A stretch of 40,611 nt of DNA from Westiellopsis prolifica IICB1 (GTDB lineage Bacteria; Cyanobacteriota; Cyanobacteriia; Cyanobacteriales; Nostocaceae). The stretch lies in NCBI RefSeq assembly GCF_004323185.1, contig NZ_NAPS01000002.1, positions 2,212,066 through 2,252,676 on the forward strand, in the 5' to 3' direction. The position numbers and the translations under genes were made by a program. This document shows, one piece after another, positions 1 through 9,383 of this stretch. A model generated the notes under the pieces. The model was not told where the DNA came from. It searched no databases and saw only the letters and a program-made list of their open reading frames with translations. Each line of letters begins with the position of its first letter. Position 1 is the stretch's first letter.

Positions 1-4
1 GGCA

Positions 5-225
5 TTGGGCATGGGGTATGGGGCATGGGGCATGGGGCATTGGTTATTCTCCTTTGTCTCCCTGTTCCCCGTTACCCGTTACCCGTTGCCCGTTGCCCGT
101 TGCCCGTTGCCCGTTGCCCGTTGCCCGTTGCCCGTTGCCCGTTGCCCGTTGCCCGTTACCCGTTGCCCGTTACCCGTTGCCCGTTCCCCGATCCCTGATC
201 CCCGATCCCCAATCCCCTATTCCCA
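5..225. repeat. Heptameric STRR arrays upstream of hemA
   Basis: Three adjoining 7-bp tandem arrays are visible. About five copies of GCATGGG-like units lie at 5-43, about seventeen of CCCGTTG/CCCGTTA at 65-187, and CCCCRAT-like units at 184-225. They end 22 bases before the hemA start codon. Runs of three or four G (plus strand in the first array, minus strand in the others) recur every 7 bp. Short heptameric STRRs are typical of heterocystous cyanobacteria. Small ORFs across this stretch are read-through of repeats in several frames and are not genes. Confidence 0.93.
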
Positions 226-247
226 ATTAGTAAATACGATTTAGCAA

Positions 248-1534
248 ATGAATATAGCAGTAGTGGGGTTAAGCCATAAAACAGCCCCAGTTGAAGTCCG
301 GGAAAAGCTGAGTATTCCAGAACCACAAACCGAAAGTGCGATCGCGCAACTACTTAGCTATCCTCATATTGATGAAGTGACCATCCTCAGCACTTGTAAC
401 CGTTTAGAAATTTACATTGTCACTGAAGAAAGCGAACAGGGTGTTCGAGAAGTCACACAATTTCTCTCGGAACACAGCAAAATCGCTGTGACATCTCTAC
501 GCCAACACCTATTTGTTTTGCTTCATCAAGATGCTGTGATGCATTTGATGCGGGTTGCTGCTGGTTTAGATAGCTTGGTACTTGGTGAAGGTCAAATTCT
601 TGCTCAGGTAAAAAATACTCATAAGCTAGGACAGCAATACAACGGTATAAAAACTATTTTGAATCGATTATTCAAACAAGCGATTACGGCTGGTAAACGA
701 GTACGTACTGAAACTAGTATTGGTACTGGAGCCGTTTCTATTAGTTCTGCGGCTGTAGAATTAGCGCAGATGAAGATAGAAAATCTCGCAGCTTGTCGAG
801 TGGCTATACTCGGTGCTGGCAAAATGTCACGCTTGTTGGTGCAACACCTAGTTTCTAAAGGTGCTGGCAAAATTTGTATTTTAAATCGCTCTGTTAGTAG
901 AGCAGAAGAATTAGCGAAAACTTTCTCTGAACATAATATCCAAACTCATCCACTTTCAAAAATGATGTCAGTAATTTGCGAAAGTGATTTAGTATTTACA
1001 AGCACATCTGCAACTGAGCCAATTCTGGATCGTGGCAAGTTAGAACTTGTGTTAGAAGCCAGTCGGGCGCTGATGTTAATTGATATTTCCGTCCCGCGCA
1101 ACGTTCATGCAGATGTGAACGAACTAGCAAACGTCAAAGCGTTTAACGTCGATGATTTGAAAGCAGTAGTAGCCCAAAACCATGAAAGCCGTCGTAAGAT
1201 GGCTCAAGAAGCCGAAGGACTTTTAGAAGAAGAAGTAGACGCTTTTGATGTTTGGTGGCGATCGCTTGAAACTGTGACTACAATTAGTTGTCTACGCAAT
1301 AAAATCGAAACTATTCGAGAACAAGAACTAGAAAAAGCTTTGTCCCGTTTGGGCTCAGAATTCGGCGAAAAACACCAAGAAGTGATCGAGGCTTTAACAC
1401 GAGGTATCGTTAACAAAATTTTACATGACCCCATGGTGCAACTGCGAGCGCAGCAAGACGTTGATGCCAGACGCCGTTGTATGCAATCCCTGCAAATGTT
1501 ATTTAACCTGGATGTAGGAGAGCAATTTAGTTAG
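248..1534 (+). CDS. hemA: Glutamyl-tRNA reductase (HemA)
   Basis: It reduces glutamyl-tRNA(Glu) with NADPH to glutamate-1-semialdehyde, the first committed step of C5 tetrapyrrole (heme, chlorophyll, bilin) synthesis in the cytosol. The 428-residue product has the family's usual length. The N-terminal catalytic domain shows [15 protein letters not shown] and STCNR with the nucleophile at Cys50. The NADPH domain has GAGKMSRLL near residues 190-200, and the helical dimerisation domain fills the C-terminal third, ending in QMLFNL. The ATG at 248 gives the canonical [11 protein letters not shown] start. No strong Shine-Dalgarno sequence is visible, and the 5' region is a heptamer array that must contain or border the promoter. 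The next gene follows on the same strand after another repeat array. Confidence 0.98.
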   Translation: MNIAVVGLSHKTAPVEVREKLSIPEPQTESAIAQLLSYPHIDEVTILSTCNRLEIYIVTEESEQGVREVTQFLSEHSKIAVTSLRQHLFVLLHQDAVMHLMRVAAGLDSLVLGEGQILAQVKNTHKLGQQYNGIKTILNRLFKQAITAGKRVRTETSIGTGAVSISSAAVELAQMKIENLAACRVAILGAGKMSRLLVQHLVSKGAGKICILNRSVSRAEELAKTFSEHNIQTHPLSKMMSVICESDLVFTSTSATEPILDRGKLELVLEASRALMLIDISVPRNVHADVNELANVKAFNVDDLKAVVAQNHESRRKMAQEAEGLLEEEVDAFDVWWRSLETVTTISCLRNKIETIREQELEKALSRLGSEFGEKHQEVIEALTRGIVNKILHDPMVQLRAQQDVDARRRCMQSLQMLFNLDVGEQFS

Positions 1535-1539
1535 GAATC

Positions 1540-1728
1540 GGGGATCGGGGATTGGGGAAAGGGGATCGGGGAAAGGGGATAAGGGGGACAACTAATCAGT
1601 GAACAGTGAACAGTTTAATTTGATAACTGATAACTGATAACTGATAACTGATTCATCCCCGATCCCCAATCCCCAATCCCCAATCCCCAATCCCCAATCC
1701 CCGATCCCCGATCCCCAATCCCCGACCC
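1540..1728. repeat. Opposed G-rich and C-rich heptamer arrays
   Basis: The gap between hemA and the UPF0182 gene is made of heptamers. GGGGATY/GGGGAAA units lie at 1540-1587, CAGTGAA at about 1596-1613, four TGATAAC units at 1621-1652, and about ten CCCCRAT units at 1657-1728. The first and last arrays are approximate inverted copies, so the segment could fold into a long hairpin with a loop of about 70 bases. The C-rich array stops 3 bases before the next ATG, leaving no room for a normal ribosome binding site. Confidence 0.93.
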
Positions 1729-1731
1729 TTT

Positions 1732-4700
1732 ATGAACCGCCTTTTTCGAGTCATTGCGCTGGTGTTAGGTTTGTGGCTATTGTTGGAATTAGCCTCACGT
1801 CTGGTTGCGGAAATTCTTTGGTTTGATGAAGTTGGATATTTACAAGAATTTCTGTTGCGTTTACAGACACAAGCGGGGTTGTGGGCGATCGCTTTTTTGA
1901 TCTCAATCAGTTTTTTACTAGGGAATTTATTTATAGCCAATCGTCTCAAGTACCACTCTGGGAAGATTGAGACGCCAGAACGCGGGGACTTTAATAAATT
2001 GCGACACACAAACGTGGGAAATATCAATGAAAGATTATCCGCGTCACCCCGTCTCCCCAGCTCCGCGTCTTCGCAACTGTCACCGCGTCTTGCGATCTTC
2101 GCGTCTTCTCATCTGAAGCTACACCTACTTTTCCCAGTAGTTTTAGGACTGAGTGCTTTAGCAGGATTGATTCTGATTTATTACACTCAGAGGGCTTTTG
2201 AGTTGTGGTTTGTCAATATCAAACTCTTCACTTTATCTTGGCAACTACCACCACCATTACAGTTATTTTTGCAACTTTTTAACACCGCAGAAATACGGCT
2301 ATCTATTGTCAATACAGGTTTGCTGGTAGTTTTGGTGATCGCGATTTTAATTAATCATCAGTTTTTTTTAAAAGCGATCGCTCTACTGATGAGCTTACTA
2401 TTAGCATTTTTACTATCAGCAAAGTGGGTACTGGTTTTGCAGTATTTACAACCTACAAGTTTTAATAGTACAGACCCTCTTTTTAACCGAGATATTAGTT
2501 TTTATGTATTCTCTCTACCAATTTGGCAGCTATTAAAATTTTGGTTGCTAGGACTTTTTTTATACAGTATAGCTTCTGTAACATTAATTTATCTGCGTTC
2601 GTCAAATAGTTTGAGTGAGGGATGGTTTCCAGGGTTTTCTGTACCGCAGCGACTTCATTTAAACGCCTTGACAAGTTTGCTGATGCTGGTAATTGGCTTG
2701 CATTATTGGTTATTGCGCTACGAACTTTTATATTCTAAGAGTGGATTCAACTTTGGTGCTAGCTACACAGAAGTCAAGGTACAGTTACCAATTTATACTG
2801 GACTGAGTTTATTGGCGGTAGCGATCGCACTTTACTTACTGTGGCGAATATATATTTTATCTAGACGTAAAAAAGCGAGATTAAGACCAATTCCCTTTCC
2901 CCGCCAACTAGTCTACTTGCTCGGATTATACCTAGTAGTAGCAGGGATTTCTGGCGAAATTTTGCCCACAATTGTACAGCGTTTAGTTGTCCAACCTAAC
3001 GAATTAGCTCAGGAAAGACCTTATATTGCTCGTACTATTGCTTTCACCCGCAAAGCATTTAAATTAGATGCGATCAATGCAGAAACTTTTGATCCACGAG
3101 GTCAACTGACAGCAGCTGATTTAAAGACCAATGATCAAACAATTGGTAATATCCGTTTGTGGGATACTCGTCCTTTGTTACAAACTAATCGTGAGTTGCA
3201 ACAAATTCGACCGTATTATAAGTTTTCTGGTGCTGATATTGACCGCTATACATTATTACGAAACCTTCAAAATAAAACAACACAATATCAACAAACCATT
3301 ATCGCAGCAAGGGAATTAGATTATGGTGATGTTCCGCAGCAGGCGCAAACTTGGATAAACCAACATTTAGTTTATACACATGGCTACGGTTTTACACTTA
3401 GTCCTGTAAACCTTGTTGGTCCCGGTGGATTACCCTATTACTACGTTAAAGATATTGGTGTTGAAGATACAGGTAGTCAAGGAGCTTTACAAATCACCAC
3501 TGAAGAAATTCGTGCTAGTATTCCCATCACCCAACCACGCATTTACTACGGCGAAATTACTGACACTTACGTGATGACTGGGACAAGAACCCAAGAGTTA
3601 GATTATCCCAGTGGCAACGAGAATGTCTATAACGTCTACGATGGGCAGGGTGGAATTTATATTGGCGCGATGTGGCGACGGTTGCTGTTTGCTCAATATC
3701 TTAAAGATTGGCAAATGCTACTGACGCGCAACTTTAATTCTCAAACTAAATTATTATTTCGCCGCAATATTCGAGAAAGGGTACAAGCAATCGCGCCTTT
3801 TTTACGTTTTGACAGTGACCCCTACCTAGTTGCTGCGGATGGGGGAGGGAAAACTCTCAGAGGTAAATCAACAGACCTTTACTGGATAATTGATGCATAT
3901 ACTGTAAGCGATCGCTATCCCTATTCTGATCCTGGAAAAAATTCATTTAATTACATTCGTAATTCTATCAAAGTAGTTGTTGATGCTTACAATGGCACAG
4001 TAGATTTCTATGTTGCTGATCCCACAGATCCAGTAATTAATACTCTGGGAAACATTTTTCCTCGAATGCTCAAACCTCTGCAAACTATCCCAGATGGGCT
4101 TCGTAGTCATATTCGCTACCCAGGAGATTTTTTTAGGATTCAATCTGAACGCCTGCTGACTTATCACATGATTGATCCACAGGTATTTTATAATCGGGAA
4201 GATTTATGGGAGATACCGACAGAAATTTATGGTAGCGAACAGCAATCGGTAGAACCATACTACCTGATCATGAAATTGCCACAAGCACAGAAAGAAGAAT
4301 TTGTTTTATTGTTACCTTTTAAGCCTAATCAACGCGCTAATTTAATTGCTTGGTTAGCAGCACGTTCTGATGGCGAGAACTACGGCAAATTATTATTATA
4401 TGAATTTCCGAAACAATTATTAGTCTACGGAACTCAACAAATCGAGGCATTAATTAACCAAGATCCGGTAATTTCTCAACAGATTTCTTTGTGGAATCGT
4501 GAAGGTTCAAAGGCTGTTCAAGGAAATCTTTTAGTAATTCCTATTGAGCAATCTCTTTTATATGTTGAACCTTTATATTTAGAAGCCGAACAAAATAGTT
4601 TGCCAACATTTGTAGCAGTCATTGTTGCCTACGAAAATAAAATTGTGATGGCAGAAACTCTAGAAAAAGCCTTTGCTGCAATCTTTCAGCCAGAAAAGCC

Positions 4701-4734
4701 AGCTTCGCCGACAATCATACGACCTGTGGAGTAA
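1732..4734 (+). CDS. UPF0182 family membrane protein
   Basis: This 1000-residue product matches the UPF0182 family (Pfam UPF0182/COG1615), which is common in cyanobacteria and actinobacteria; its function is not established. The N-terminal third holds about seven hydrophobic segments, including residues 1-25, 44-65, 132-150 and 190-235. The C-terminal two thirds is a long soluble domain with the typical PYYYVKDIG and [11 protein letters not shown] stretches. Residues about 80-125, in the loop after the second membrane segment, are low complexity and rich in Ser, Pro and Arg. They are encoded by CGCGTCTTCGC-like repeat DNA (about 2038-2112) and look like an in-frame repeat insertion. The start codon abuts a C-rich heptamer array with no visible Shine-Dalgarno sequence. 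Confidence 0.93.
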   Translation: MNRLFRVIALVLGLWLLLELASRLVAEILWFDEVGYLQEFLLRLQTQAGLWAIAFLISISFLLGNLFIANRLKYHSGKIETPERGDFNKLRHTNVGNINERLSASPRLPSSASSQLSPRLAIFASSHLKLHLLFPVVLGLSALAGLILIYYTQRAFELWFVNIKLFTLSWQLPPPLQLFLQLFNTAEIRLSIVNTGLLVVLVIAILINHQFFLKAIALLMSLLLAFLLSAKWVLVLQYLQPTSFNSTDPLFNRDISFYVFSLPIWQLLKFWLLGLFLYSIASVTLIYLRSSNSLSEGWFPGFSVPQRLHLNALTSLLMLVIGLHYWLLRYELLYSKSGFNFGASYTEVKVQLPIYTGLSLLAVAIALYLLWRIYILSRRKKARLRPIPFPRQLVYLLGLYLVVAGISGEILPTIVQRLVVQPNELAQERPYIARTIAFTRKAFKLDAINAETFDPRGQLTAADLKTNDQTIGNIRLWDTRPLLQTNRELQQIRPYYKFSGADIDRYTLLRNLQNKTTQYQQTIIAARELDYGDVPQQAQTWINQHLVYTHGYGFTLSPVNLVGPGGLPYYYVKDIGVEDTGSQGALQITTEEIRASIPITQPRIYYGEITDTYVMTGTRTQELDYPSGNENVYNVYDGQGGIYIGAMWRRLLFAQYLKDWQMLLTRNFNSQTKLLFRRNIRERVQAIAPFLRFDSDPYLVAADGGGKTLRGKSTDLYWIIDAYTVSDRYPYSDPGKNSFNYIRNSIKVVVDAYNGTVDFYVADPTDPVINTLGNIFPRMLKPLQTIPDGLRSHIRYPGDFFRIQSERLLTYHMIDPQVFYNREDLWEIPTEIYGSEQQSVEPYYLIMKLPQAQKEEFVLLLPFKPNQRANLIAWLAARSDGENYGKLLLYEFPKQLLVYGTQQIEALINQDPVISQQISLWNREGSKAVQGNLLVIPIEQSLLYVEPLYLEAEQNSLPTFVAVIVAYENKIVMAETLEKAFAAIFQPEKPASPTIIRPVE

Positions 4735-4836
4735 GGATATCAAGCAGAAAAAATATCTTTGAAAAATATTCCAAGAAGAGCGAAGCATCACTATGATTAA
4801 ATCAATTAAAAACAAGGAGTTTCTTGAGAGTAAGTC

Positions 4837-5298
4837 TTAAATAAATTCCAGTTCCTCTATAAAAACAAATTCGCACTCAATTGGTGAGATCCAAACATGA
4901 CAAATTTTATTATCGTAGATTTCGGCTTCCACAATAATACCTGGTGCCAGATACTTATTACCGACAAAATCAGAATTTCTAAAGTAAAAATTACCACCTA
5001 CTAACAGTTTAGCTGGCTTCAACTTTCCTTCTTCTTTAGCTTGATAATATGCTTGGGAAAGTTCTTCATTAGTGAGATGATGGTGTACATACTTCATCAA
5101 TGATTCCCATTTTTCTGGGATTAAGCTTGATTTTAAACTTGAAGATAAATTTACTTTGTCTTCCTGTTTATGTTCAACTTCCAATTTCAACCTTTGAATA
5201 TATAAACCTAAAGCTTCCTTGCCACTAATTTTATGAGTTTTAGCAATTGTCAAGACATGAGCAATAATCTCTAGTTCTTTAATTGGATCAAATTCCAT
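4837..5298 (-). CDS. Hypothetical protein
   Basis: I do not recognise this 153-residue protein. It begins MEFDPIKELEIIAHVLTIA. The frame continues upstream to a TTG at 5307, but the ATG at 5298 with AGGA about ten bases upstream is the better start. The first half is charged and probably helical. The second half (FYFRNSDFVGNKYLAPGII, then several aromatic-rich strands) looks like a small beta domain, and the C-terminus is acidic (EELEFI). There is no signal peptide or membrane segment. It is convergent with the UPF0182 gene and divergent from the FAD oxidoreductase, so it is probably monocistronic. Confidence 0.7.
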   Translation of the reverse strand: MEFDPIKELEIIAHVLTIAKTHKISGKEALGLYIQRLKLEVEHKQEDKVNLSSSLKSSLIPEKWESLMKYVHHHLTNEELSQAYYQAKEEGKLKPAKLLVGGNFYFRNSDFVGNKYLAPGIIVEAEIYDNKICHVWISPIECEFVFIEELEFI

Positions 5299-5406
5299 CT
5301 TTAGCAATCCTAATTGTTAGATAATACATCAGTTGTTCACATGATAGTACTTCAAGCTGTTCTCTTGATAACATAATAATTGTTTACTATTGATAGTGGA
5401 CTTATA

Positions 5407-5505
5407 CCATTTCACAAAAAACCTGATACAAATACAGACCGTGTAGAGACGCGATATATCGCGTCTGGTACAAAATTTATATGTATTGTGATTAATGTGA
5501 ATTGG
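5407..5505. mobile_element. MITE, copy 1 of TA-flanked 99-bp family
   Basis: This 99-bp element starts CCATTTCAC, ends GTGAATTGG and is flanked on both sides by TA (5405-5406 and 5506-5507). It is near-identical to 9663-9761 over most of its length and to the left part at 18549. Its centre carries the perfect palindrome AGACGCGATATATCGCGTCT (5447-5466). It has no coding capacity. TA flanks and short inverted ends suggest mobilisation by an IS630/Tc1-mariner type transposase. It lies 49 bases upstream of the FAD oxidoreductase start and may affect its promoter. Confidence 0.85.
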
Positions 5506-5554
5506 TATTAGTGGGTTATACCCCTGTTTCTACAATCAGAATCGGAGATTAAAA

Positions 5555-7066
5555 ATGACCGAAGCGTCGCAACGTAAAAAGGTGATAGTTGTTGGTGCAG
5601 GTTGGGCTGGGTTAGGTGCAACCTATTACCTAGCAAAACAAGGTTATGATGTGACTCTTCTCGAAGCAGGTTCTTACCCTGGTGGGTTAGTAGCAGGTTG
5701 GAAAACCCCAGGAGGACGTTCAGTAGAAGCGGGAATTCACGGTTTTTGGTATCCTTACAGAAATATCTTTGCCCTGATTCATGAATTAAAGATTAACCCC
5801 TTTACAACTTGGACTCGTTCATCCCAATATTCACCCGCAGGTTTAGAAGTTGAATCACCTATTTTTCAAAACTTACCCCAACTTCCAACACCTCTAGGAA
5901 CTTTTATTTATACTCAATTTCAACGCCTACCATTAATTGACCGTCTCAGCGCCTTACCTTTACTTTACGCTGTCATTGATTTTGATAATTCTGATGCAGC
6001 TTGGCGGAAATATGATTTTGTCACAGCACGAGAACTGTTCAAAGATTTTGGTGTTTCTGCACGACTTTACAGCGAATCCTTTGAACCAATGTTATTGGTG
6101 GGTTTGTTTGCGCCTGGTGAACAATGTTCCGCAGCAGCAGCATTAGGGATGCTTTACTATTTTATTTTGGCGCATCAACCAGATTTCGATGTGGTTTGGT
6201 GTCGGGGAACTGTTGGAGAAAAAATCTTTCGCCCTTGGATACAGTATATTGAGAAATTAGGGGGAAATTTCCTCACAAATAAACGTGTGACTGACTTAAT
6301 TATCGATAGTAATAATCAAGCAACAGGTGTAGTTTGCGGTGACGAAGTGTTTGATGCTGATGCAATAATTTTTGCTGTCGGTGTCACTGGAATGAAAAAG
6401 ATTGTCTCTAGTAGCAGCAGTTTGCAAACTCGTACAGAATTCCGCAATTTAAATAACTTAGGGGCGATTGATGTTTTAGCAACTCGTCTTTGGTTTGACC
6501 GCAAAATTACAATTCCTCGTCCTTCTAATGCTTGCTTTGGCTTTGATCAAACTACAGGCTGGACATTTTTTGATTTGAATGCTCTACATGATGAATATCA
6601 ACATGAACCGGGAACAGTTGTAGAAGTTGATTTTTATCATGCTAATCAATTTCTTCCTCTTGAAGATCAAGAAATCATACCGATAGTGCAGCGTTATTTA
6701 GCAACTTGTATACCAGAATTTCAGCAAGCAAAGGTAATTGATAGCAGCGTTATTCGTTTACCACAGGCGGTTACTCACTTTGCACCTGGTAGCTATCGCC
6801 ATATGTTACCAGCTAAAACTAGTGTGAAAAATGTATTTATGAGTGGTGATTGGATTGTTAACCGTCACGGTTCTTGGTCTCAAGAAAAAGCTTATGTCAC
6901 AGGTTTAGAAGCAGCAAATTTTGTAATTTCTCACTTAGGTGAGGGTACACCAGTGCGTATTATACCAGTGGAAGCTGATGAACCTCATATTCAATTAGCA
7001 AGGACAGTGAATAGAACTGTACGTCATGTAAGTAAGTCTATTTTACCTAGTTTTTGGCTACCATAA
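5555..7066 (+). CDS. Carotenoid-desaturase-like FAD oxidoreductase
   Basis: This 503-residue flavoprotein belongs to the phytoene/zeta-carotene desaturase and amine-oxidase superfamily. The N-terminal dinucleotide-binding motif VIVVGAGWAGLGATYYLA (residues about 10-27) is followed by LLEAGSYPGGLVAGW and GIHGFWYPY, the usual FAD-contact region. The C-terminal FAD motif is NVFMSGDWIVNRHGSWSQEK, followed by AYVTGLEAAN. It is related to, but clearly distinct from, the CrtP encoded at 22834-24273. The substrate cannot be read from sequence: a carotenoid or another polyprenoid is likely, and a zeta-carotene-desaturase paralogue is possible. GGAG at 5544-5547 precedes the ATG at good spacing. A MITE occupies most of the upstream gap. 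Confidence 0.88.
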   Translation: MTEASQRKKVIVVGAGWAGLGATYYLAKQGYDVTLLEAGSYPGGLVAGWKTPGGRSVEAGIHGFWYPYRNIFALIHELKINPFTTWTRSSQYSPAGLEVESPIFQNLPQLPTPLGTFIYTQFQRLPLIDRLSALPLLYAVIDFDNSDAAWRKYDFVTARELFKDFGVSARLYSESFEPMLLVGLFAPGEQCSAAAALGMLYYFILAHQPDFDVVWCRGTVGEKIFRPWIQYIEKLGGNFLTNKRVTDLIIDSNNQATGVVCGDEVFDADAIIFAVGVTGMKKIVSSSSSLQTRTEFRNLNNLGAIDVLATRLWFDRKITIPRPSNACFGFDQTTGWTFFDLNALHDEYQHEPGTVVEVDFYHANQFLPLEDQEIIPIVQRYLATCIPEFQQAKVIDSSVIRLPQAVTHFAPGSYRHMLPAKTSVKNVFMSGDWIVNRHGSWSQEKAYVTGLEAANFVISHLGEGTPVRIIPVEADEPHIQLARTVNRTVRHVSKSILPSFWLP

Positions 7067-7098
7067 TGCCCATCATAATTCAGCAACGCCTTTATTTG

Positions 7099-7148
7099 AG
7101 TCGTCTGAAGACGACTTGTGCTATTAGCTAAGGGTTTAAACCCTTAGC
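7099..7148. repeat. Two adjacent REP-like palindromes
   Basis: AGTCGTCTGAAGACGACT at 7099-7116 is an 8-bp stem around a central GA. At 7127-7148 a perfect 22-bp palindrome is centred on GGGTTTAAACCC. Both lie 3' of the FAD oxidoreductase and, from memory, are of types dispersed widely in cyanobacterial genomes. A weaker inverted repeat, AGTCC...GGACT, follows at about 7171-7188. The first has the same CTGAAG centre as the palindrome at 27083. None is followed by a T-run on the plus strand. Confidence 0.75.
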
Positions 7149-7188
7149 GGTATATTGAAAAAATTAGGATAGTCCCTTTATTAAAGGA

Positions 7189-7623
7189 CTACCGACGCCG
7201 CACATTTAAGCTATCAAGTCCTTGCTTGATCCAACTCAGACATTCATATTCTGATGTGAATATTTTGGGTGCTGCAATGTTATTCAATGAGTCTGGTGGA
7301 TAGTGATCGTAAAAAGATTTACCTTCTTGTCGATAAACAATTATGAGGCTATTACGGTAAACATAGCGGTTCTTAAAGTAATCACCCTCGCTGACGAATT
7401 CTGAATTTTGGTCTATATGTTCTTTAGCAATCTCCAGGATATTACTGACAGTGCTGCCATATATTTTGGCTGGATTTTCTATTTTGTGGAATTGACTTGT
7501 GTAACCAATTGCTGATAATAATTTATACGAATAAATTTCGTAATTATCCGCTTTTCCAAAAACAAAAGGAATGATTAAATATCCCTTGTAAGAAAATGCG
7601 TGTTCATATAGTAGACGACCCAT
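7189..7623 (-). CDS. Hypothetical protein
   Basis: I do not recognise this 144-residue soluble protein. It starts MGRLLYEHAFSYKGYLIIPF and ends with a basic RRR tail. It is rich in aromatic residues, lacks a signal peptide or membrane helix, and looks like a compact alpha/beta fold. A strong Shine-Dalgarno sequence (GGAGGT, at 7627-7632 on the minus strand) sits correctly before the ATG, which supports translation. It stands alone, between palindromic repeats downstream and a 490-bp non-coding stretch upstream. Confidence 0.72.
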   Translation of the reverse strand: MGRLLYEHAFSYKGYLIIPFVFGKADNYEIYSYKLLSAIGYTSQFHKIENPAKIYGSTVSNILEIAKEHIDQNSEFVSEGDYFKNRYVYRNSLIIVYRQEGKSFYDHYPPDSLNNIAAPKIFTSEYECLSWIKQGLDSLNVRRR

Positions 7624-7727
7624 CTTTACCTCCTATATTGTCACTTTCTTAGAAAGTCTCCTCACTTTTAACCACAACAACAATTATCCCTCTTTTTGCG
7701 AATTGTTCTGAGTTAGTTCACACAAAA

Positions 7728-7826
7728 ATGAGGGCGATCGCTCTTGGTATTTTATCTTCTGAACTCAACTTACCAATCATTATATTGGTGATTTTGTTAG
7801 GAAGATTTTTCAGCCGCGATCGCTAA
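7728..7826 (+). other. Possible 32-residue membrane micro-ORF (tentative)
   Basis: A short frame, ATG to TAA, encodes about 32 residues with a hydrophobic core (LNLPIIILVILLG) and a basic tail (RFFSRDR), a layout like a single-span membrane peptide. There is no Shine-Dalgarno sequence. Two HIP1 octamers (GCGATCGC) form parts of the frame, so chance is a real possibility. It does not match the small photosystem or cytochrome b6f subunits I know. It is listed because an orphan terminator follows on the same strand at 7995-8045. The rest of the 7624-8113 gap holds a 9-bp-stem palindrome at 7854-7874 and otherwise nothing I can identify. Confidence 0.15.
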
Positions 7827-7994
7827 TAATATCATTTATTGAATATTGCAAGTATGATGGGTGATACCCATCATACCAATTTTGATTGAATATAATCTTT
7901 GAAATTTGAGATTGCAAAACGTAATAATTTTAACAATTATCTTCTTTCATCAATCTTAAATAATACAAGCTATCAGAATTTTCTATACATTAAT

Positions 7995-8045
7995 GTGAGT
8001 TTGATGGATTTCATGAGCTAAGATTCATCAAACTCACGTTTTTTT
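7995..8045 (+). terminator. Strong intrinsic terminator without an upstream gene
   Basis: GTGAGTTTGATG at 7995-8006 pairs perfectly with CATCAAACTCAC at 8026-8037 and is followed by GTTTTTTT (8038-8045). This is a textbook Rho-independent terminator for plus-strand transcription. The nearest plus-strand gene ends almost 1 kb upstream, at 7066, so an unannotated RNA may end here. On the minus strand the sequence after the stem is not T-rich. Confidence 0.75.
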
Positions 8046-8065
8046 AAGTCAGTTCTTCAAATAAA

Positions 8066-8093
8066 GTAGAGATGCGATCGCTCACATCTCTAC
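8066..8093. repeat. GTAGAGATG...CATCTCTAC palindrome
   Basis: A 9-bp stem (8066-8074 with 8085-8093) surrounds a HIP1-like core. It is a variant of the GTAGAGACG...CGTCTCTAC palindrome found at 18475, 19879 and 21632 and inside the MITEs at 5407 and 18549. It lies just 3' of the minus-strand gene at 8114. Confidence 0.7.
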
Positions 8094-8113
8094 CTAATTG
8101 GTTAATGCTTAAA

Positions 8114-8332
8114 TTAAGAAGCTTTCGCATGTTTATAATTTGCATCCATCCAACAACGAGGTAGATTTTCACCTGAAGGAAAAACGAGATTTTCCTTTTT
8201 ATAAGATTCTGGTGACTGTTCTTCTTGACCTTCTTGATCTCTAGCTTGAATACTATCAATACTAGGGTCAATTAACTCTTGAACATCAAGAATTTTCAAC
8301 AACTCACCACTATCTTTAAGTTGTAGCAACAT
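8114..8332 (-). CDS. Small conserved cyanobacterial protein
   Basis: This 72-residue acidic, soluble protein starts MLLQLKDSGELLKILDVQEL and ends with a motif around LVFPSGENLPRCWMDANYK. I recall similar short proteins of unknown function in other filamentous cyanobacteria, mainly from the FPSGE-LPRCW stretch, but cannot name a family. GAGGTT lies seven bases before the ATG. An overlapping frame (8044-8271) is a shadow. The next minus-strand gene upstream is 219 bases away. Confidence 0.72.
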   Translation of the reverse strand: MLLQLKDSGELLKILDVQELIDPSIDSIQARDQEGQEEQSPESYKKENLVFPSGENLPRCWMDANYKHAKAS

Positions 8333-8551
8333 AATAAATAACCTCGGTAAACTAGATTGCTTTAATAAAGAATCTAAAAAAGCATAAAAAAACTATGTAT
8401 CAGTCCTGTTTCTCAAGCTTGAGCAAATATATTTGCTACTAGAGTTAACTTATAAATGGACTGATACGCGGTATAGTTTCTCTTTTAGAAAGAGAAAGAT
8501 TGATTATTAAGTCAAGTAAAATTTAAGCTACTTAACACAAAATAAAAAAGA

Positions 8552-8863
8552 TTAAATTTCGCGTTGGAATTTTTCTAATATATCCACCAAATTTACCTGA
8601 CATTGTAGAGGTAATAAGTCAATTAGAGGAACTTCCCTTCTACCACCACCGATTTTGACAGGAATAGATTCTAGAACCTTGATCACATCCTCTTCATCTA
8701 CTGGCTTACTCCCAGTAATTATGGGGTAAACTTGTTCTGCAACAACAGTATGTAACTTGGCGTTTGATAGATATAAATGCCATTTGGCAATATCGATGTA
8801 AACGTTTTCGCCAATTTCATTTGCTAGGGCTTCCAGTAATTCTGTGGTGTTAGTCTTTGCCAT
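8552..8863 (-). CDS. DUF3181 family protein
   Basis: The 103-residue product resembles the cyanobacterial DUF3181 family (recognised from memory). It begins MAKTNTTELLEALANEIGEN, has the core YIDIAKWHLYLSNAKLHT, and ends with IPVKIGGGRREVPLIDLLPL. The fold is probably helical and soluble, with no known activity. The GGGRRE loop is the most distinctive segment. It is separated by 113 bases from the 2TM gene upstream on the same strand, so co-transcription is possible but not shown. Confidence 0.82.
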   Translation of the reverse strand: MAKTNTTELLEALANEIGENVYIDIAKWHLYLSNAKLHTVVAEQVYPIITGSKPVDEEDVIKVLESIPVKIGGGRREVPLIDLLPLQCQVNLVDILEKFQREI

Positions 8864-8976
8864 AAAAATAACCCTAAGGAACGGAAGCGAATTTATAAAC
8901 TATTACTATTATCGCTCAATTCCCAAAAGACTCTACAGCCACAAGTTACAATTGCCCCAGCTTGATCAGTCCGTCT

Positions 8977-9234
8977 TCAGGTGGATTTAGACGGGACTTC
9001 AGAATAATTAGCGATCGCCGCAATATAAATCAAGTGAACCAATAATATCACTGACCAGCCAGCTGTCACCCAAGGTAGCCATTCCCAGGTAGTTTTTAAG
9101 AAATTGTGAAAAAACCACAACCCTGAATTACACGCTGCAAATATTGCCACATGGACAGCAAAATTCATCCGGTCATCGAGTTTGCGGTAAGCTGGGTCTT
9201 TGCGATCGGGTTTACGAGGCCAACGAGGAGGCAT
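8977..9234 (-). CDS. 2TM domain protein
   Basis: This 85-residue protein has a basic N-terminus (MPPRWPRKPDRKDPAYRKLD) and two hydrophobic helices at about residues 25-45 and 54-75, the pattern of the small 2TM domain family. It is probably an inner- or thylakoid-membrane protein with both ends on the cytoplasmic side. No catalytic motif is present and its function is unknown. The gene lies upstream of DUF3181 on the same strand. Confidence 0.8.
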   Translation of the reverse strand: MPPRWPRKPDRKDPAYRKLDDRMNFAVHVAIFAACNSGLWFFHNFLKTTWEWLPWVTAGWSVILLVHLIYIAAIANYSEVPSKST

Positions 9235-9383
9235 ATACTTTGTTACAGAGTTTAATAAAATTTGCTTTCTGAACCATTTTAGGATTTTTTCAGCATATTG
9301 AAAAATTAGGATGCTTCCTCACCCTGCTTGGAATAATTGGTCAGGGAACAGGGAATAGGTTAAAGAATGTGTAATTAATAATG

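Noticed and set aside
61-190. CRISPR-like regular repeat
   Set aside because: Units are directly tandem 7-mers without spacers, and no cas genes occur in the window.
5-244. Two overlapping ORFs of 70-79 codons made of PLPVARC-like repeats
   Set aside because: They are translations of a 7-bp tandem array that stays open in several frames; no ribosome site or family similarity.
8044-8271. 75-codon minus-strand ORF
   Set aside because: It overlaps the better supported 8114-8332 gene in another frame and carries a highly basic, biased composition.
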